Part shown: in pieces, positions 51,469 through 61,544 of the stretch
Layout of the letters: the number at the start of each line of letters is the position of its first letter
Position numbering within the stretch: the first letter of the stretch is position 1
NCBI RefSeq assembly: GCF_018390695.1
Contig: NZ_JAHBGF010000015.1
Span: forward strand, 1 to 64,000
Direction: 5' to 3'
From: Ancylobacter sonchi
GTDB taxonomy: Bacteria; Pseudomonadota; Alphaproteobacteria; Rhizobiales; Xanthobacteraceae
Length of the DNA stretch: 64,000 nt
Notes under the pieces: generated by a model
What the model was told of the DNA's origin: nothing
Databases searched by the model: none
Seen by the model: the letters and a program-made list of their open reading frames with translations, nothing else
Position numbers and translations under genes: made by a program

Positions 51469-52806
51469 ATGCCCGAGACCCTCGATGACCTCGCCGCCGA
51501 TCTGGCCGCCGGCCGGACCGATTCCGTCCGACTGGTCGAGGGCGCGCTCGAGCGGGCGCGGGCCTCCGAGGCCGTTTTCATCATGCTCATGCCGGAATCG
51601 GCGCTCGCGGAAGCCCATGCCGCTCGCCGGCGATGGGCGGACGGGCGACCGCTCAGTCGCCATGACGGCATTCCGATCGCGTGGAAGGACCTGTTCGACA
51701 TCGCCGGCACCCGGACCAGCGCCGGCTCGCGTACCCGCGACGCGGCCGAGCCCGCGAAGGTGGACGCACCGGTGGTCGCGGCGACACGGCGCCTCGGCTT
51801 CATTCCGATTGGCAAGACCAATCTCAGCGAGTTCGCCTTTTCCGGCCTCGGCGCCAATCCGCATTTCGGCACGCCGACAGCGGGTTTTCCGGGGGTCGAG
51901 CCACGCATGCCGGGTGGTTCGTCCTGCGGCTCGGCCGTCGCGGTCCAGCGCGGGATCGTCCCCGTGGCGATCGGTACCGACACGGCCGGCTCGGTGCGGG
52001 TGCCCGCCGCCTTCACCGGCTGCGTCGGCTACAAGTCCTCGCAGGCGCGCTATGACATGGCGGGCGTGTTTCCTCTGGCGAGGAGCCTCGACAGCCTCGG
52101 TCCGCTCGCCGGCTCCATGGCCGATTGCATGACGATGGACGCCGCGATGCGCGGCCTTGCGGCACCCACGCCGCGTCCCGCTCCGGCAGAACTCATTGTC
52201 GACGACGCCCTGCTGGACGGCCCTGCCGTCACCGCGCCGGTCCGCACCCATTTTGACGAAGTGCTCGCGCGATTGTCCCGCCATGTTCCGATCCGTCGCC
52301 AGCGGATCGACGCCTGGCATCGTGCCCGCGACGCCATCGCTGCCCTTGGCTGGCTCGGCGCCTATGAGGCGCGGCAACTGCACCTCGACGTGCTGACCGG
52401 CCCGCAGCGGGCACTGATCGACACGCGGGTGGCAAGCCGTCTCGACGGCGCTGCCCGCATATCCGCGGAGGTGGCCGCCGAACTCGTCGCGATCCGCGCG
52501 CGGGAGATGCAGCGCCTGCGCACGGAACTCGGCGACGCTGTGCTGATCCTGCCGACCGTCAAGCACCTACCGCCGCCGCTGGCGCCGTTGGAGGCCGATC
52601 CCGCGCGCTTCGCCGAGGTGAATGTGGCGACCCTGGCGCTGACGATGATCGCAAGCTTCCTGGACATGCCAAGCGTGGCTCTTCCGACCGGATGGACGCC
52701 GGACGGACTGCCACTATCGACCCAGCTCTGCGCGGTGTCGGGAGCCGACGACCGACTGCTCACGCAGGCGATCTGGGCCGAGCAGATTTTGCCCGGCCGC
52801 TCATGA
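51469..52806 (+). CDS. Amidase (amidase signature family)
   Basis: The 445-residue enzyme has the Ser-cisSer-Lys triad: K73 in AWKDLFDIAG, the serine pair at 151-152 in GGSSCGSA, and the nucleophile S175 in GTDTAGSVRVPA. It resembles AtzE/GatA-like amidases that hydrolyse carboxamides, ureas or biuret-type compounds. The ATG at 51469 gives the family length. It lies 70 bases after the RraA-like gene and is probably the last gene of the operon, which ends before the oppositely oriented autotransporter. Confidence 0.92.
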   Translation: MPETLDDLAADLAAGRTDSVRLVEGALERARASEAVFIMLMPESALAEAHAARRRWADGRPLSRHDGIPIAWKDLFDIAGTRTSAGSRTRDAAEPAKVDAPVVAATRRLGFIPIGKTNLSEFAFSGLGANPHFGTPTAGFPGVEPRMPGGSSCGSAVAVQRGIVPVAIGTDTAGSVRVPAAFTGCVGYKSSQARYDMAGVFPLARSLDSLGPLAGSMADCMTMDAAMRGLAAPTPRPAPAELIVDDALLDGPAVTAPVRTHFDEVLARLSRHVPIRRQRIDAWHRARDAIAALGWLGAYEARQLHLDVLTGPQRALIDTRVASRLDGAARISAEVAAELVAIRAREMQRLRTELGDAVLILPTVKHLPPPLAPLEADPARFAEVNVATLALTMIASFLDMPSVALPTGWTPDGLPLSTQLCAVSGADDRLLTQAIWAEQILPGRS

Positions 52807-52988
52807 CTGGAGCCCCTGGAGACCGCCTGACATGAATCGCTTCTCTCGCGGGAAAGAGGCCATGCCCATCAATACCCACCTCGCGACATCAACCCATAAT
52901 GTGGGCGGCATCGCCTGTGCCGGGTCGTCCCGGAAGCCGACATCGTCACCAACCGGGAAGCCAGTTCCCGAGTGTCGCCCTCGACCGG

Positions 52989-55928
52989 TCAGAAGCGCCA
53001 CGTCAGGTTCGCCTGCACGGCGTTGACGGTGACGTTGTCGGCGAACTGGCCGACATAGGACAGGCCGATCCGCGCCTGTTCGCTGAGGCTCAGATCCGCA
53101 CCGATCTCGACCAACGCGGTGTTTTCGGCGAGCGGCACGCCGGCCACGGTGAAATTGGCACCGGGCGCGCTGAGGAAAGCCATCTGCGCCTCCGGCGTGA
53201 TATCGCCAAAGGCATACTGCCAGGCGACCGAGGCATGGGGCTCCAGCACCTTGCCGGCGGAAAGCTCCATCGCCGTCGCGACCCGCAGGCCGAGCGAGGA
53301 ATAGCCAACGCCCATCGAGCCGGCGGAGCCCGTCAGGCCGGCGGACGCACCGGTCTCGATGAAGTCGTCGGTCGAGACATGGACATAGGCGAGGCCGGCA
53401 AACGGCTCGATCGCCAGCTTCTGGACGGCGAAGCCGTAGCCGATCTCGCCGAAGATCTGCGTGGTGCCGCCGTCATAATCGGCCGTCGCCTGCTCGCTAT
53501 AGCCGGGATAGGCGATGGTGCGCTCGGTATCGATCCAGTTGAAGGCGTAGCTGGCCCCGACGCGCAGGTTCCACGGGCCGGAGCGGGTACCGGCATAGAG
53601 CGCCAGCACCAGGCTGTCGGCGTCCGACGAGCTGGCGAGCGCATCGACGTCGGCGCTGGAATGCGTGTAGCCCAGCGCGGCGCCGAGCAACCAGTCGCCG
53701 ACCTTGACGTCGGCGCCGGACAGGATGCCGCCGATAGTCTCGTCGACATTGGAGGTCGAGGCGCCGCCATCATATTCGGCCCAGCCGCCGAAGCCCTGCG
53801 CCCAGATGGTGCCGTTGAAGCTCGGCTGGATCGCCGCCGGCGCCTTGGTCGGGAACGGCACGCCGGAGGCGGTCGGCGCGGCGTAGGCGAGAGCCGGCCC
53901 GCCATAGCCCAGCGCAGAAGTCGGCCCGGACTGGCCGGCATAGGCGCCCTGTCGCAGACGGCCGAGCACGGCCTGCCGGCTGTAGAGGCTGTCGCCGACC
54001 AGAACCGAGCTTTCGCTGGCATAGGCCTCGCCGGACAAGGCGCTCAGCGCCGCCGGCAGTTGGTCGGAGGTGAGGTCGTAGAGCGGCGCCAGCGCACCCG
54101 GCAGGCTGGTCAGCAGGCCGTTGGTGGTGGCGTTGATGATGCCGTCGATGGCAGAGCCCACCGCCTGCTGGTTCGGCGTGATGTTCGCCAGCCCGGCGAG
54201 ATCGGCGGCCGCGCTCATCGTCACGGTGTTCGGCTGATAGTTCAGGCTGACGTCGAACAGCGCCGGCAGGCCGTCGGTAACGAAGTTGTCGAACGTGCCG
54301 GTGATGCCCTGCGTCGCGGCGATCAGCGTGGTGGTCGGCGCGAAGCTCGTAGTCTGGAAGGAGGCCTGCAGCGTGCCGGCGAGCCGAGCCGTGCCGGTCA
54401 CCTCGAACACGTCGGTGCCGGTGTCGGTCACGCGCGCCGCATAGGTGCCGGCCGATGTCTGCACGAAGGTGCCGCTGAACAGGTGGGTGATCGACGGCCC
54501 GGTGCCACTGACGCCGAGCCAACCGCTGTTCTCGAACCGCTTGGCCGCACCCCCTGTCATGGCCAGACGGCCGTCGATGATGCCCATATTGACGATCTGC
54601 GTGCCGTAGGCGTCGAGCCCGGTGCGCAGGGCGTCGGCGACGAAGGCGGTGTGCAGCGTGCCGTAATTGACGAAGGTGCCGTAGAGCCCGTGCAGTTCCA
54701 CCGCCGCGCCGGCAATGCCGCTGGCGGTGATCGTGCCGGTGCTGGTGTTGGTCAGCACGCCATAAGTCTCGCCGCGCATGCCGACGCCGCCATTGCCGGT
54801 GACCGCGACGGTGCCGCTGTTGATGATGTCGTCGCCCTTGCGGCCGGAGAGCACCGCGTCGTTCTCGGCGCTGGATGTCAGCGTGCCGGTGTTGCGGATC
54901 GGGTTGTAGATGCCGGGAATGGTGGCGAGATAGCCGTTGATGCCGTTCTCGTCGACATAGATGCCGACGACATTATCGCCATAGGCGGAGTTCGAAGACA
55001 CCACCGCGCCGGGGATCTCGATCTCGTACCAGGTGGCGATGCCCAGCGCGTCGACATGCATCACCGCCGGATGCACCGTGCCGTCGGCGGTCACCCAGTT
55101 GGCGACGAGGTTGTATTCCCCGGACCGGCCACCGCTGGTGATGCCCTCGAAATGCGTCGCCACCGCACCGGGATGGTCGTAGGTGGTGTAAGTGCCGGTG
55201 GCCAGATCGTAGATGTAGCCGTGCTCGGCATGGATACCGTCGCCGACTTTTATCTGCCCGTAGCCGCCGGCGATCTTGTCGCCATAGATGCCATAGGCGG
55301 TGGTGCTGATGGCGCCGGGAATATTGTTGGTGGTGTAGGTGCCGGTATCGATGTCGTAGATGAAGGCGTTGCCGGTCGCGAGCCTGGTGTCATAATTGCC
55401 GATCACCCTGTTGCCGAAGGTGCTGTGCGCGATGGTGTAGAGCGTGTCCTCACCCGGATAGATCAAGGTGGTGATCTGCTGCCCCGGCGCCTGCGCGGCA
55501 TCGTAGAGATAGCTCAGGTCATAGGGGGCCGAGGCGGCGGTCTGGTAGCTGCCGACCACGCGCAGGATGCCGCCCGGATTGCCGAAATTCGGGCCATAGG
55601 GCGAGGAGCCGATGGCGCCCGGAAAATTCGCGCCGTTGGCGCTGGCCTCCGGCATCGCCGACCAAGTCTGCGTCGCGATGTTGTAATAGAGGCCACCGGT
55701 CTCGCCGGCACCGGGAATGGTGTAGTTGCCGACGATGTTGTCGCCGCGAATGCCGGTGAGGAAGGTGCCGTACGATCCAAAATTCAGCGTCTGGTAGGTG
55801 GTCGGTGTCGGGGGGAGGAGAATATCTGCCTGCGCCGCCTGCGCGAGGCCGCCAACCCCCAGACTGAACGCAACGAGCCCCTGCGCGCGTGCCCGCGACA
55901 CGCCGTGTGAAACCGACCGAATTTTCAT
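52989..55928 (-). CDS. Autotransporter with outer-membrane beta-barrel
   Basis: The 979-residue protein has a signal peptide (1-36, ending QAAQA), a passenger, and a C-terminal autotransporter beta-barrel of about 280 residues ending in the typical aromatic residue (NLTWRF). The passenger's first 350 residues contain repeats built on GxxGDxIxGxY, such as GIRGDNIVGNYTIPG, GIYGDKIAGGYG and AYGDNVVGIYVDENG. The rest is a beta-helix-like series (NTGTLTSSAEND, NSGTVAVTGNGG). It is probably exposed on or released from the cell surface. An alternative ATG four codons upstream (55940) exists. It stands alone. Confidence 0.9.
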   Translation of the reverse strand: MKIRSVSHGVSRARAQGLVAFSLGVGGLAQAAQADILLPPTPTTYQTLNFGSYGTFLTGIRGDNIVGNYTIPGAGETGGLYYNIATQTWSAMPEASANGANFPGAIGSSPYGPNFGNPGGILRVVGSYQTAASAPYDLSYLYDAAQAPGQQITTLIYPGEDTLYTIAHSTFGNRVIGNYDTRLATGNAFIYDIDTGTYTTNNIPGAISTTAYGIYGDKIAGGYGQIKVGDGIHAEHGYIYDLATGTYTTYDHPGAVATHFEGITSGGRSGEYNLVANWVTADGTVHPAVMHVDALGIATWYEIEIPGAVVSSNSAYGDNVVGIYVDENGINGYLATIPGIYNPIRNTGTLTSSAENDAVLSGRKGDDIINSGTVAVTGNGGVGMRGETYGVLTNTSTGTITASGIAGAAVELHGLYGTFVNYGTLHTAFVADALRTGLDAYGTQIVNMGIIDGRLAMTGGAAKRFENSGWLGVSGTGPSITHLFSGTFVQTSAGTYAARVTDTGTDVFEVTGTARLAGTLQASFQTTSFAPTTTLIAATQGITGTFDNFVTDGLPALFDVSLNYQPNTVTMSAAADLAGLANITPNQQAVGSAIDGIINATTNGLLTSLPGALAPLYDLTSDQLPAALSALSGEAYASESSVLVGDSLYSRQAVLGRLRQGAYAGQSGPTSALGYGGPALAYAAPTASGVPFPTKAPAAIQPSFNGTIWAQGFGGWAEYDGGASTSNVDETIGGILSGADVKVGDWLLGAALGYTHSSADVDALASSSDADSLVLALYAGTRSGPWNLRVGASYAFNWIDTERTIAYPGYSEQATADYDGGTTQIFGEIGYGFAVQKLAIEPFAGLAYVHVSTDDFIETGASAGLTGSAGSMGVGYSSLGLRVATAMELSAGKVLEPHASVAWQYAFGDITPEAQMAFLSAPGANFTVAGVPLAENTALVEIGADLSLSEQARIGLSYVGQFADNVTVNAVQANLTWRF

Positions 55929-56749
55929 GCCACGCCCCATGACCCCGACATGGAGTCGGGGGGAACGTTACCTTCCGATATCGCTGATAGCGATGGCGTT
56001 TTTCGGTTGCGTTCCAAGGAGACGTCCCGCTGCGCCCATCGTTCGAGCGATCGCATTCCGGTGCGCACGAGCATTCGATGTCGTCCATCACCACGGCAGG
56101 ACAGCGAGCCTCGATCTCACCCGCTGAATTCAAGGATCATGGCTGTCTGCCTTCGGATCGGCAAAACGGCGCGGCAAGGCAAGTCCCGCGCAGACTGCGC
56201 TCTGGCTCTAGTGCGCCCTAGCTGTGGAGAAGCCGCCTTCCTTCGCCCTGAAGGTCGAGGATGTTGCCGCCATTCTCCAGAATGGTCTGGTGAATACGTT
56301 GAAGTATCTGCCGCCACGATTACACGCGCGGCATGTCCAGTTCCACCATGGCGGCATCGATCGGAGGGGCGTTCCTGACAATCGTCGAAAGTCATCTGCG
56401 TGACATTGTCGACAAACGTCTCCCCACCGCGATCAATGGCACTATCACCGGCCGTCGCCACCTTGCCTGCGAAACGATTCCCAAAATCATCCTGAAATAT
56501 ACGCAGCCGGGTGCCGTGCCGTTCCGACAACAGATGGCCCTCGGCATCAAGAAACGAGCGTCCGACAGGAGCGGGACCCGCTCCGTCAGCCCGCGCGGAC
56601 GGGTGGCCGTCACTGACCGCGCAGCATCGGCCGAGCGTTCATTCCCGTGCTTCCTACAGGGATTCCAATCCTGCCTCCCGGACCGCGAAACGGTTGCGCC
56701 GTCCCGGCGCGAAGCGCATAAGCGCGGCACGACAGTTTGGAGAAATTCC
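55929..56749. other. Long intergenic region without recognised gene
   Basis: In the 821 bases between the divergent autotransporter and ilvD genes I found no supported gene. Open frames on both strands give arginine/alanine-rich translations without family features. A small inverted repeat, ATCGCT-GAT-AGCGAT, sits near 55979-55993. The segment 56330-56560 is slightly less GC-rich and could be the remains of something, but I cannot name it. Confidence 0.5.
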
Positions 56750-58582
56750 ATGCCCGCCTACCGTTCCCGTACCACCACCCACGGCCGCAACATGGCCGGT
56801 GCGCGCGGCCTCTGGCGCGCCACCGGCATGAAGGACGACGATTTCGGCAAGCCGATCATCGCGGTGGTCAACTCGTTCACCCAGTTCGTACCGGGCCATG
56901 TCCACCTGAAGGACCTCGGCCAGTTGGTGGCGCGCGAGATCGAGGCGGCGGGCGGCGTCGCCAAGGAATTCAACACCATCGCGGTCGATGACGGCATCGC
57001 CATGGGCCATGACGGCATGCTCTACTCGCTGCCGTCGCGCGAGCTCATCGCCGACAGCGTGGAATACATGGTCAACGCGCACTGCGCCGACGCCATGGTG
57101 TGCATCTCCAACTGCGACAAGATCACGCCAGGCATGCTGATGGCGTCGCTGCGCCTCAACATCCCCACCGTCTTCGTCTCCGGCGGCCCGATGGAGGCCG
57201 GCAAGGTGGTACTGGGCGGCAAGACCAAGGCGCTCGACCTCGTCGACGCCATGGTGGCCGCCGCCGACGATCGCATCGCCGACGAGGACGTCAAGGCGAT
57301 CGAGCGCTCGGCCTGCCCGACCTGTGGCTCCTGCTCGGGCATGTTCACCGCCAATTCCATGAACTGCCTCACCGAGGCGCTCGGCCTCTCGCTGCCCGGC
57401 AATGGCTCGACGCTGGCGACCCATGCCGACCGCAAGCGGCTGTTCGTCGAGGCCGGCCATCTCGTGGTCGACCTCGCCCGCCGCTATTACGAGGACGAGG
57501 ATGCCGGCGTGCTGCCGCGCGCCATCGCCTCGTTCGCCGCGTTCGAGAACGCCATGACGCTGGACATCGCCATGGGCGGCTCCACCAATACGGTGCTGCA
57601 CCTGCTCGCCGCCGCCCATGAGGGCGAGGTGCCCTTCACCATGGCCGACATCGACCGGCTGTCGCGCCGGGTTCCGGTGCTGTGCAAGGTCGCCCCTGCG
57701 GTCGGCGACGTGCACATGGAAGATGTGCACCATGCCGGCGGCATCATGGGCATTCTCGGCGAACTGGATCGCGCGGGGCTTCTCGATACCTCGGTCGGCT
57801 CAGTCCATGCGCCGAACCTCAAGGCGGCTCTCGACCATTGGGACGTCAAGCGCAGCTCCAGCGAGGCGGTGCACGACTTCTACCGTGCCGGACCGGGCGG
57901 CGTTCCCACCCAGGTCGCCTTCAGCCAATCGGCGCGCTACGACGACGTCGACACCGACCGCGAGACGGGCGTGATCCGCAATGCCGAGCACGCCTTCTCC
58001 AAGGATGGCGGCCTCGCGGTGCTCTACGGCAACCTCGCCGAGGACGGCTGCATCGTGAAGACGGCCGGCGTCGACGAGTCGATCCTGAAGTTCACCGGCA
58101 CCGCAACCGTGTTCGAAAGCCAGGACGATGCGGTCTCCGCCATTCTCGGCAACCGGGTGAAGCCGGGCCAGATCGTGCTGATCCGCTACGAGGGACCGCG
58201 CGGCGGGCCGGGCATGCAGGAGATGCTGTACCCGACCAGCTACCTGAAGTCGAAGGGCCTCGGCAAACTGTGCGCGCTGGTCACCGACGGGCGGTTCTCG
58301 GGCGGCTCCTCAGGCCTGTCCATCGGCCATGTCTCGCCGGAAGCGGCCGAGGGCGGCACGATCGGCCTGGTGCGCGAAGGCGACACCATCGAGATCGACA
58401 TCCCCAACCGCCGCATCCACCTCGCGGTCGACGACGCCGAGCTTGCCGCCCGCCGCGAAGCGCAGGAGGCGAGCGGCTGGAAGCCGGCCGCGCCGCGCAA
58501 GCGCAACGTGACCACCGCTCTCAAGGCCTATGCCGCGCTCGCCACCAGCGCCGCCAAGGGCGCGGTCCGGCAGGTGCCGTGA
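56750..58582 (+). CDS. ilvD: Dihydroxy-acid dehydratase
   Basis: The 610-residue enzyme makes 2-oxo acids from dihydroxy acids in valine, leucine and isoleucine synthesis. Iron-sulfur cysteines are in SNCDKITPG near 122 and [13 protein letters not shown] near 190-202. Conserved blocks include [17 protein letters not shown] and the C-terminal [12 protein letters not shown] and [12 protein letters not shown]. Length is standard. GGAG seven bases upstream selects the ATG at 56750; the frame is open further upstream to 56333 without family features. It stands as a single gene. Confidence 0.97.
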   Translation: MPAYRSRTTTHGRNMAGARGLWRATGMKDDDFGKPIIAVVNSFTQFVPGHVHLKDLGQLVAREIEAAGGVAKEFNTIAVDDGIAMGHDGMLYSLPSRELIADSVEYMVNAHCADAMVCISNCDKITPGMLMASLRLNIPTVFVSGGPMEAGKVVLGGKTKALDLVDAMVAAADDRIADEDVKAIERSACPTCGSCSGMFTANSMNCLTEALGLSLPGNGSTLATHADRKRLFVEAGHLVVDLARRYYEDEDAGVLPRAIASFAAFENAMTLDIAMGGSTNTVLHLLAAAHEGEVPFTMADIDRLSRRVPVLCKVAPAVGDVHMEDVHHAGGIMGILGELDRAGLLDTSVGSVHAPNLKAALDHWDVKRSSSEAVHDFYRAGPGGVPTQVAFSQSARYDDVDTDRETGVIRNAEHAFSKDGGLAVLYGNLAEDGCIVKTAGVDESILKFTGTATVFESQDDAVSAILGNRVKPGQIVLIRYEGPRGGPGMQEMLYPTSYLKSKGLGKLCALVTDGRFSGGSSGLSIGHVSPEAAEGGTIGLVREGDTIEIDIPNRRIHLAVDDAELAARREAQEASGWKPAAPRKRNVTTALKAYAALATSAAKGAVRQVP

Positions 58583-58677
58583 GCGTCGACCGGGGCGGCG
58601 CGACCGTCACGGCGCGCGGCCCCTGAGGTTCGGCCCAGGCCGTCCCCTCCCCGCCGGCGGAGCGATACGGCGACAAA

Positions 58678-58703
58678 GGATGCCCGATGGAGATCGGGCA
58701 TCC
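58678..58703. terminator. Stem-loop between convergent ilvD and HlyD-like genes
   Basis: GGATGCCCGAT pairs perfectly with ATCGGGCATCC across a GGAG loop, 96 bases after ilvD and 79 bases from the end of the convergent HlyD-like gene. It is likely a bidirectional terminator, though neither side has a long T-run. Confidence 0.7.
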
Positions 58704-58781
58704 TGGAGACACCGGGTTATTCTCGCAGGCGGCTCCGCGCGGGCGGATGCACGCGGCAGGGATGACGGCGGCGGGGCTTTT

Positions 58782-60017
58782 TCAGTGCCCGCCGCTGAAC
58801 ACCAGCGTCTGGATCGGCAGGATCAGGGCCTGCAGGCGCAGCAGCAGCGCGTGGACCAGCGCCACCGTGTCCACCATGTGGAGATAGAACCAGGCCGCCG
58901 GGCCGAGCCCTCCGGCCGCCAGCCGATCATGGTTGCTGGAGTAGGCATTGGCGATGCAGCTCGATCCCGGCGGCACGTCATCGAGGCCGCCTTTGTAGAG
59001 CGGCTCGAGGGTGATGGTTAGCGTGCCCGGCTGCTGCACCTGCTGGGCGTCCAGCAGTTGCTCGCCGGCGCGGAACTGCCCGGCGGCGATGAAGTCCTGC
59101 ACGCTCGTCACCACCATCGGAATGATGACGAAGGGTTTGGAGATGCAGGTCGCCTCGGCCACCATGCCGGGCTTCATCACCTGCGCCTCGATCTGGCCGA
59201 AGCCGGCGATCAGCCGCTGGCGGCCGGTATCGTCGGGGATGAGCAGGCCGGCCGAGCGGATCATCGGGTTGACGAGGTCTCCCACCCGCAGGGTGAATTG
59301 CTCGACGCGCCCGTCCACCCCGGCGCGCACCACTGTCTTGGCGAGCGCCGTCTCAGCCTCGGCGAGCGCCGCCTCGGCACTGGCCTTCTGCGCCGGCAAC
59401 AGCGCGGTGAGGCGGGACTGCGCGCCTTCCCTGGCGGCCAGAGCCGCCGCCAGCGAACCCTCGCGGCCATCGACGACATTCTGCAGCCGCTCGATCTCGC
59501 GGCGCGTCACCACGTCGGCGTTGCGCGCGACCAGCTCCTGCTTGGTCTGCAATTCGTCACGGGCCTGCTGCAGCGATTCCGTGGCGGCAGTGATCTGCCC
59601 CTCGGCGGCGGCGACGTCCGACCGCGCCACCACCATCGCCGCATCGGTTTCCACGATGCGGCGGCGTGCGGTTTCAACCGCGGCCTGCTGCGCGCTGCTG
59701 TCGAGGCGGAGGATCGGCTCGCCTTTGGTGACGTGATCGCTCACGCCGACATAGACCTCCGCCACCCGGCCGATGGTTTCCGGCAGGATCGAGACGGTGC
59801 GGAAATAGGCGGTGACGTTGGTGGAGGAAGGATGGTTGTAGAAGATGATGGTGATCAGCGACACCGTCAGCATGAGGCAGGTGGTGATGCCCCAGCGCAG
59901 TTCGTACCAGACGGAATACAGCGTGATCTCATGGCCGAAGCGTTTGCCCTGGCCGTAGCGCCGATAGAGATAGTCCGGCAGCACCGTCAGCATCGAACAC
60001 AGAAACAGCTCGAGCAT
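58782..60017 (-). CDS. HlyD-family membrane fusion protein
   Basis: The 411-residue protein has an N-terminal transmembrane segment (about 43-60) and a periplasmic HlyD/EmrA-like adaptor. The biotinyl-lipoyl-like part is SILPETIGRVAEVYVGVSDH, then KGEPILRLD, a long coiled coil (about 105-225), and the return half AKTVVRAGVDGRVEQFTLRVG. The last 45 residues are again hydrophobic, which is unusual. No inner-membrane pump or outer-membrane channel is adjacent; only the small membrane protein at 60019-60429 precedes it, one base apart. Related adaptor/small-protein pairs exist, as in AaeA-like systems. Confidence 0.88.
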   Translation of the reverse strand: MLELFLCSMLTVLPDYLYRRYGQGKRFGHEITLYSVWYELRWGITTCLMLTVSLITIIFYNHPSSTNVTAYFRTVSILPETIGRVAEVYVGVSDHVTKGEPILRLDSSAQQAAVETARRRIVETDAAMVVARSDVAAAEGQITAATESLQQARDELQTKQELVARNADVVTRREIERLQNVVDGREGSLAAALAAREGAQSRLTALLPAQKASAEAALAEAETALAKTVVRAGVDGRVEQFTLRVGDLVNPMIRSAGLLIPDDTGRQRLIAGFGQIEAQVMKPGMVAEATCISKPFVIIPMVVTSVQDFIAAGQFRAGEQLLDAQQVQQPGTLTITLEPLYKGGLDDVPPGSSCIANAYSSNHDRLAAGGLGPAAWFYLHMVDTVALVHALLLRLQALILPIQTLVFSGGH

Positions 60018-60018
60018 C

Positions 60019-60429
60019 TCAGCCTCCCACCTGCGAGTGGGACGCGGTCGCGTGCGACTCGATGGCCGCTGGGGGATCGGGCGGCGGTGGCAGGTCGGCG
60101 AGCTTTTCCGACGCGCGCGCGATGCGGTTCAGCGGCGAGAGGAAATCCGGCAGGTCGACGAAGGCCAGCAGCAACGCCCCCACCCACAACACATGGGAGT
60201 GAGTGAACAGCGCCAGCAGGCACAGCACTGCGACGATCTCGAATTGCAGCTTCTGCCCCTTATGCGCCAGGCGCTCGGGCAGCGAATGTACGGTGAGGAA
60301 GAAGACGCCCGCCAGCAGTACCGCCCCGACGAGCGTCACGACCGCGATGATCATCAGCACGTCGGTACCGCCGGGGGCGGTGATGAAGAAGGGCAGGTGT
60401 TCGACGGCAGACGGGTGCGGCTCGGTCAT
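60019..60429 (-). CDS. Small membrane protein, partner of the HlyD-like protein
   Basis: The 136-residue protein has two or three hydrophobic helices (about 23-47, 64-92) and a proline-rich charged C-terminus. The name of the family is not known to me; similar small proteins sit before HlyD-like genes in other proteobacteria. The two genes are one base apart and surely co-translated. It may anchor or assist the adaptor. The ATG at 60429 has AAGAGTTGC upstream, a weak ribosome site. Confidence 0.8.
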   Translation of the reverse strand: MTEPHPSAVEHLPFFITAPGGTDVLMIIAVVTLVGAVLLAGVFFLTVHSLPERLAHKGQKLQFEIVAVLCLLALFTHSHVLWVGALLLAFVDLPDFLSPLNRIARASEKLADLPPPPDPPAAIESHATASHSQVGG

Positions 60430-60471
60430 GACGCAACTCTTTCACAAGGCCAGTTCGCCCCTTCTCCGGGC

Positions 60472-60509
60472 GCCGTACGCTTCCCGGCTTATACCGGGAA
60501 GCGTACGGC
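60472..60509. terminator. Strong 16-bp stem-loop between two leftward genes
   Basis: GCCGTACGCTTCCCGG pairs perfectly with its complement at 60494-60509 across the 6-base loop CTTATA. It lies 46 bases past the end of the 162-residue gene and 42 bases before the small membrane protein gene, both leftward. No T-run follows. It may end the upstream transcript, or stabilise the mRNA end. Confidence 0.7.
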
Positions 60510-60555
60510 ATCGGAACCTACCCACCGGACCCGGCGCCGGGATATTTCCCGCGGG

Positions 60556-61044
60556 CTATTTCCGGGTCCAGGTGAGGAAGAAGCCGACATCGCCCGGCAT
60601 GCCGTTCGGCCAGTCGACGATCATCGCCTTCAACCCGTAGCCCGCCGGCTTCAGCCGGTCGCGCCAGAGCTCGTAGGCCTGGCGCGGCCGCCCGGTCAGC
60701 GTGTCGGGCCAGCCCTCCAGCGTGTTGTTGATCGCCCGGCCGTGGTCGGTGCACAGCAGGTTCGGGAAGCGCATCACCATGATCTCGGTGTCGCCACGTT
60801 CGGCGGCGGCGCGCAGCTTCACCTGAAGGCGGCCGGAAATCTCCGCTAGCGCCTCCGGCGTCAACTCCATCGGCTCGGACAAGGTCTTGGCGAGCTGCTC
60901 GCGCGCCAGAGTGGCTTGGCCCATGGCGTCCACGACCTCCTTGGCATGCGCCATGGCGATCTTTTCCATGTAGTTCTGCAGATCCGCCGCCGACATGAAG
61001 GTCTCGTCGGCAAGGGCCGCATGCGTCTCGGTCGTGTCAGCCAT
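60556..61044 (-). CDS. Uncharacterised 162-residue protein
   Basis: I do not recognise a named domain. The N-terminal half (about 15-75) is helical and phasin-like in length (LQNYMEKIAMAHAKEVVDAM, AREQLAKTLSEPMELTPEAL). The C-terminal half holds DTEIMVMRFPNLLCTDHGRAI, PRQAYELWRDRLKPAG and ends GFFLTWTRK. GGGAGGAG before the ATG at 61044 is a strong ribosome site and fixes the start. It is divergent from the DUF3141 gene across 584 bases. No signal peptide is seen. A role in the same metabolic response as its divergent neighbour is possible. Confidence 0.8.
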   Translation of the reverse strand: MADTTETHAALADETFMSAADLQNYMEKIAMAHAKEVVDAMGQATLAREQLAKTLSEPMELTPEALAEISGRLQVKLRAAAERGDTEIMVMRFPNLLCTDHGRAINNTLEGWPDTLTGRPRQAYELWRDRLKPAGYGLKAMIVDWPNGMPGDVGFFLTWTRK

Positions 61045-61544
61045 GTTTCTCCTCCCTGCAGATGCGGCACGGCAGAATCCGGCGAGCGCCGCTAGGCCTC
61101 GGAACGCGCGTGGTCGTCGTCTCGGGCGGGACGTTTTTCGTCCCGCCGATTGTGGTGCCTGCGATTCTCGTGGCCGATACCGCTTCTCGTCCATAGGGCG
61201 GAGCACGGATCGACTTGGCTGAATTTTGAAGGGTAGGCTTTCAGCAGGACTGCCGCGACAGCGCTCGGGGCGGATCCCGACGCATGCCACGTCGCCATAT
61301 CGGCGGGCACGCGGCAAGCCGAGGCGTACCCGTCAAGATACACACGCCACGCGCGCCGCCTTTGGTCGGATATCCCATCTCGATGCATAGGACACCATTC
61401 CCGACGACTCTTGATCAAGCCCAGCGAGCCTTGATTGCTGGTACAATCCTGCCGGATTCTGCTCCATCGACGCGCCCGCCGCAAGAGCCGCTCCCGGAAA
61501 CCGCCACTTCTCACCCGATTACCGACCACGGCACATCGCCGCAG

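Noticed and set aside
52899-55910. Plus-strand open frame of about 1000 codons opposite the autotransporter
   Set aside because: It is an antisense shadow of a high-GC gene. The minus strand has signal peptide, repeats and beta-barrel; the plus translation has only charged low-complexity sequence.
56117-56530. Minus-strand open frame upstream of ilvD
   Set aside because: No ribosome site or domain. Its arginine-rich second half looks non-coding; the first half could be a relic but I cannot name it.
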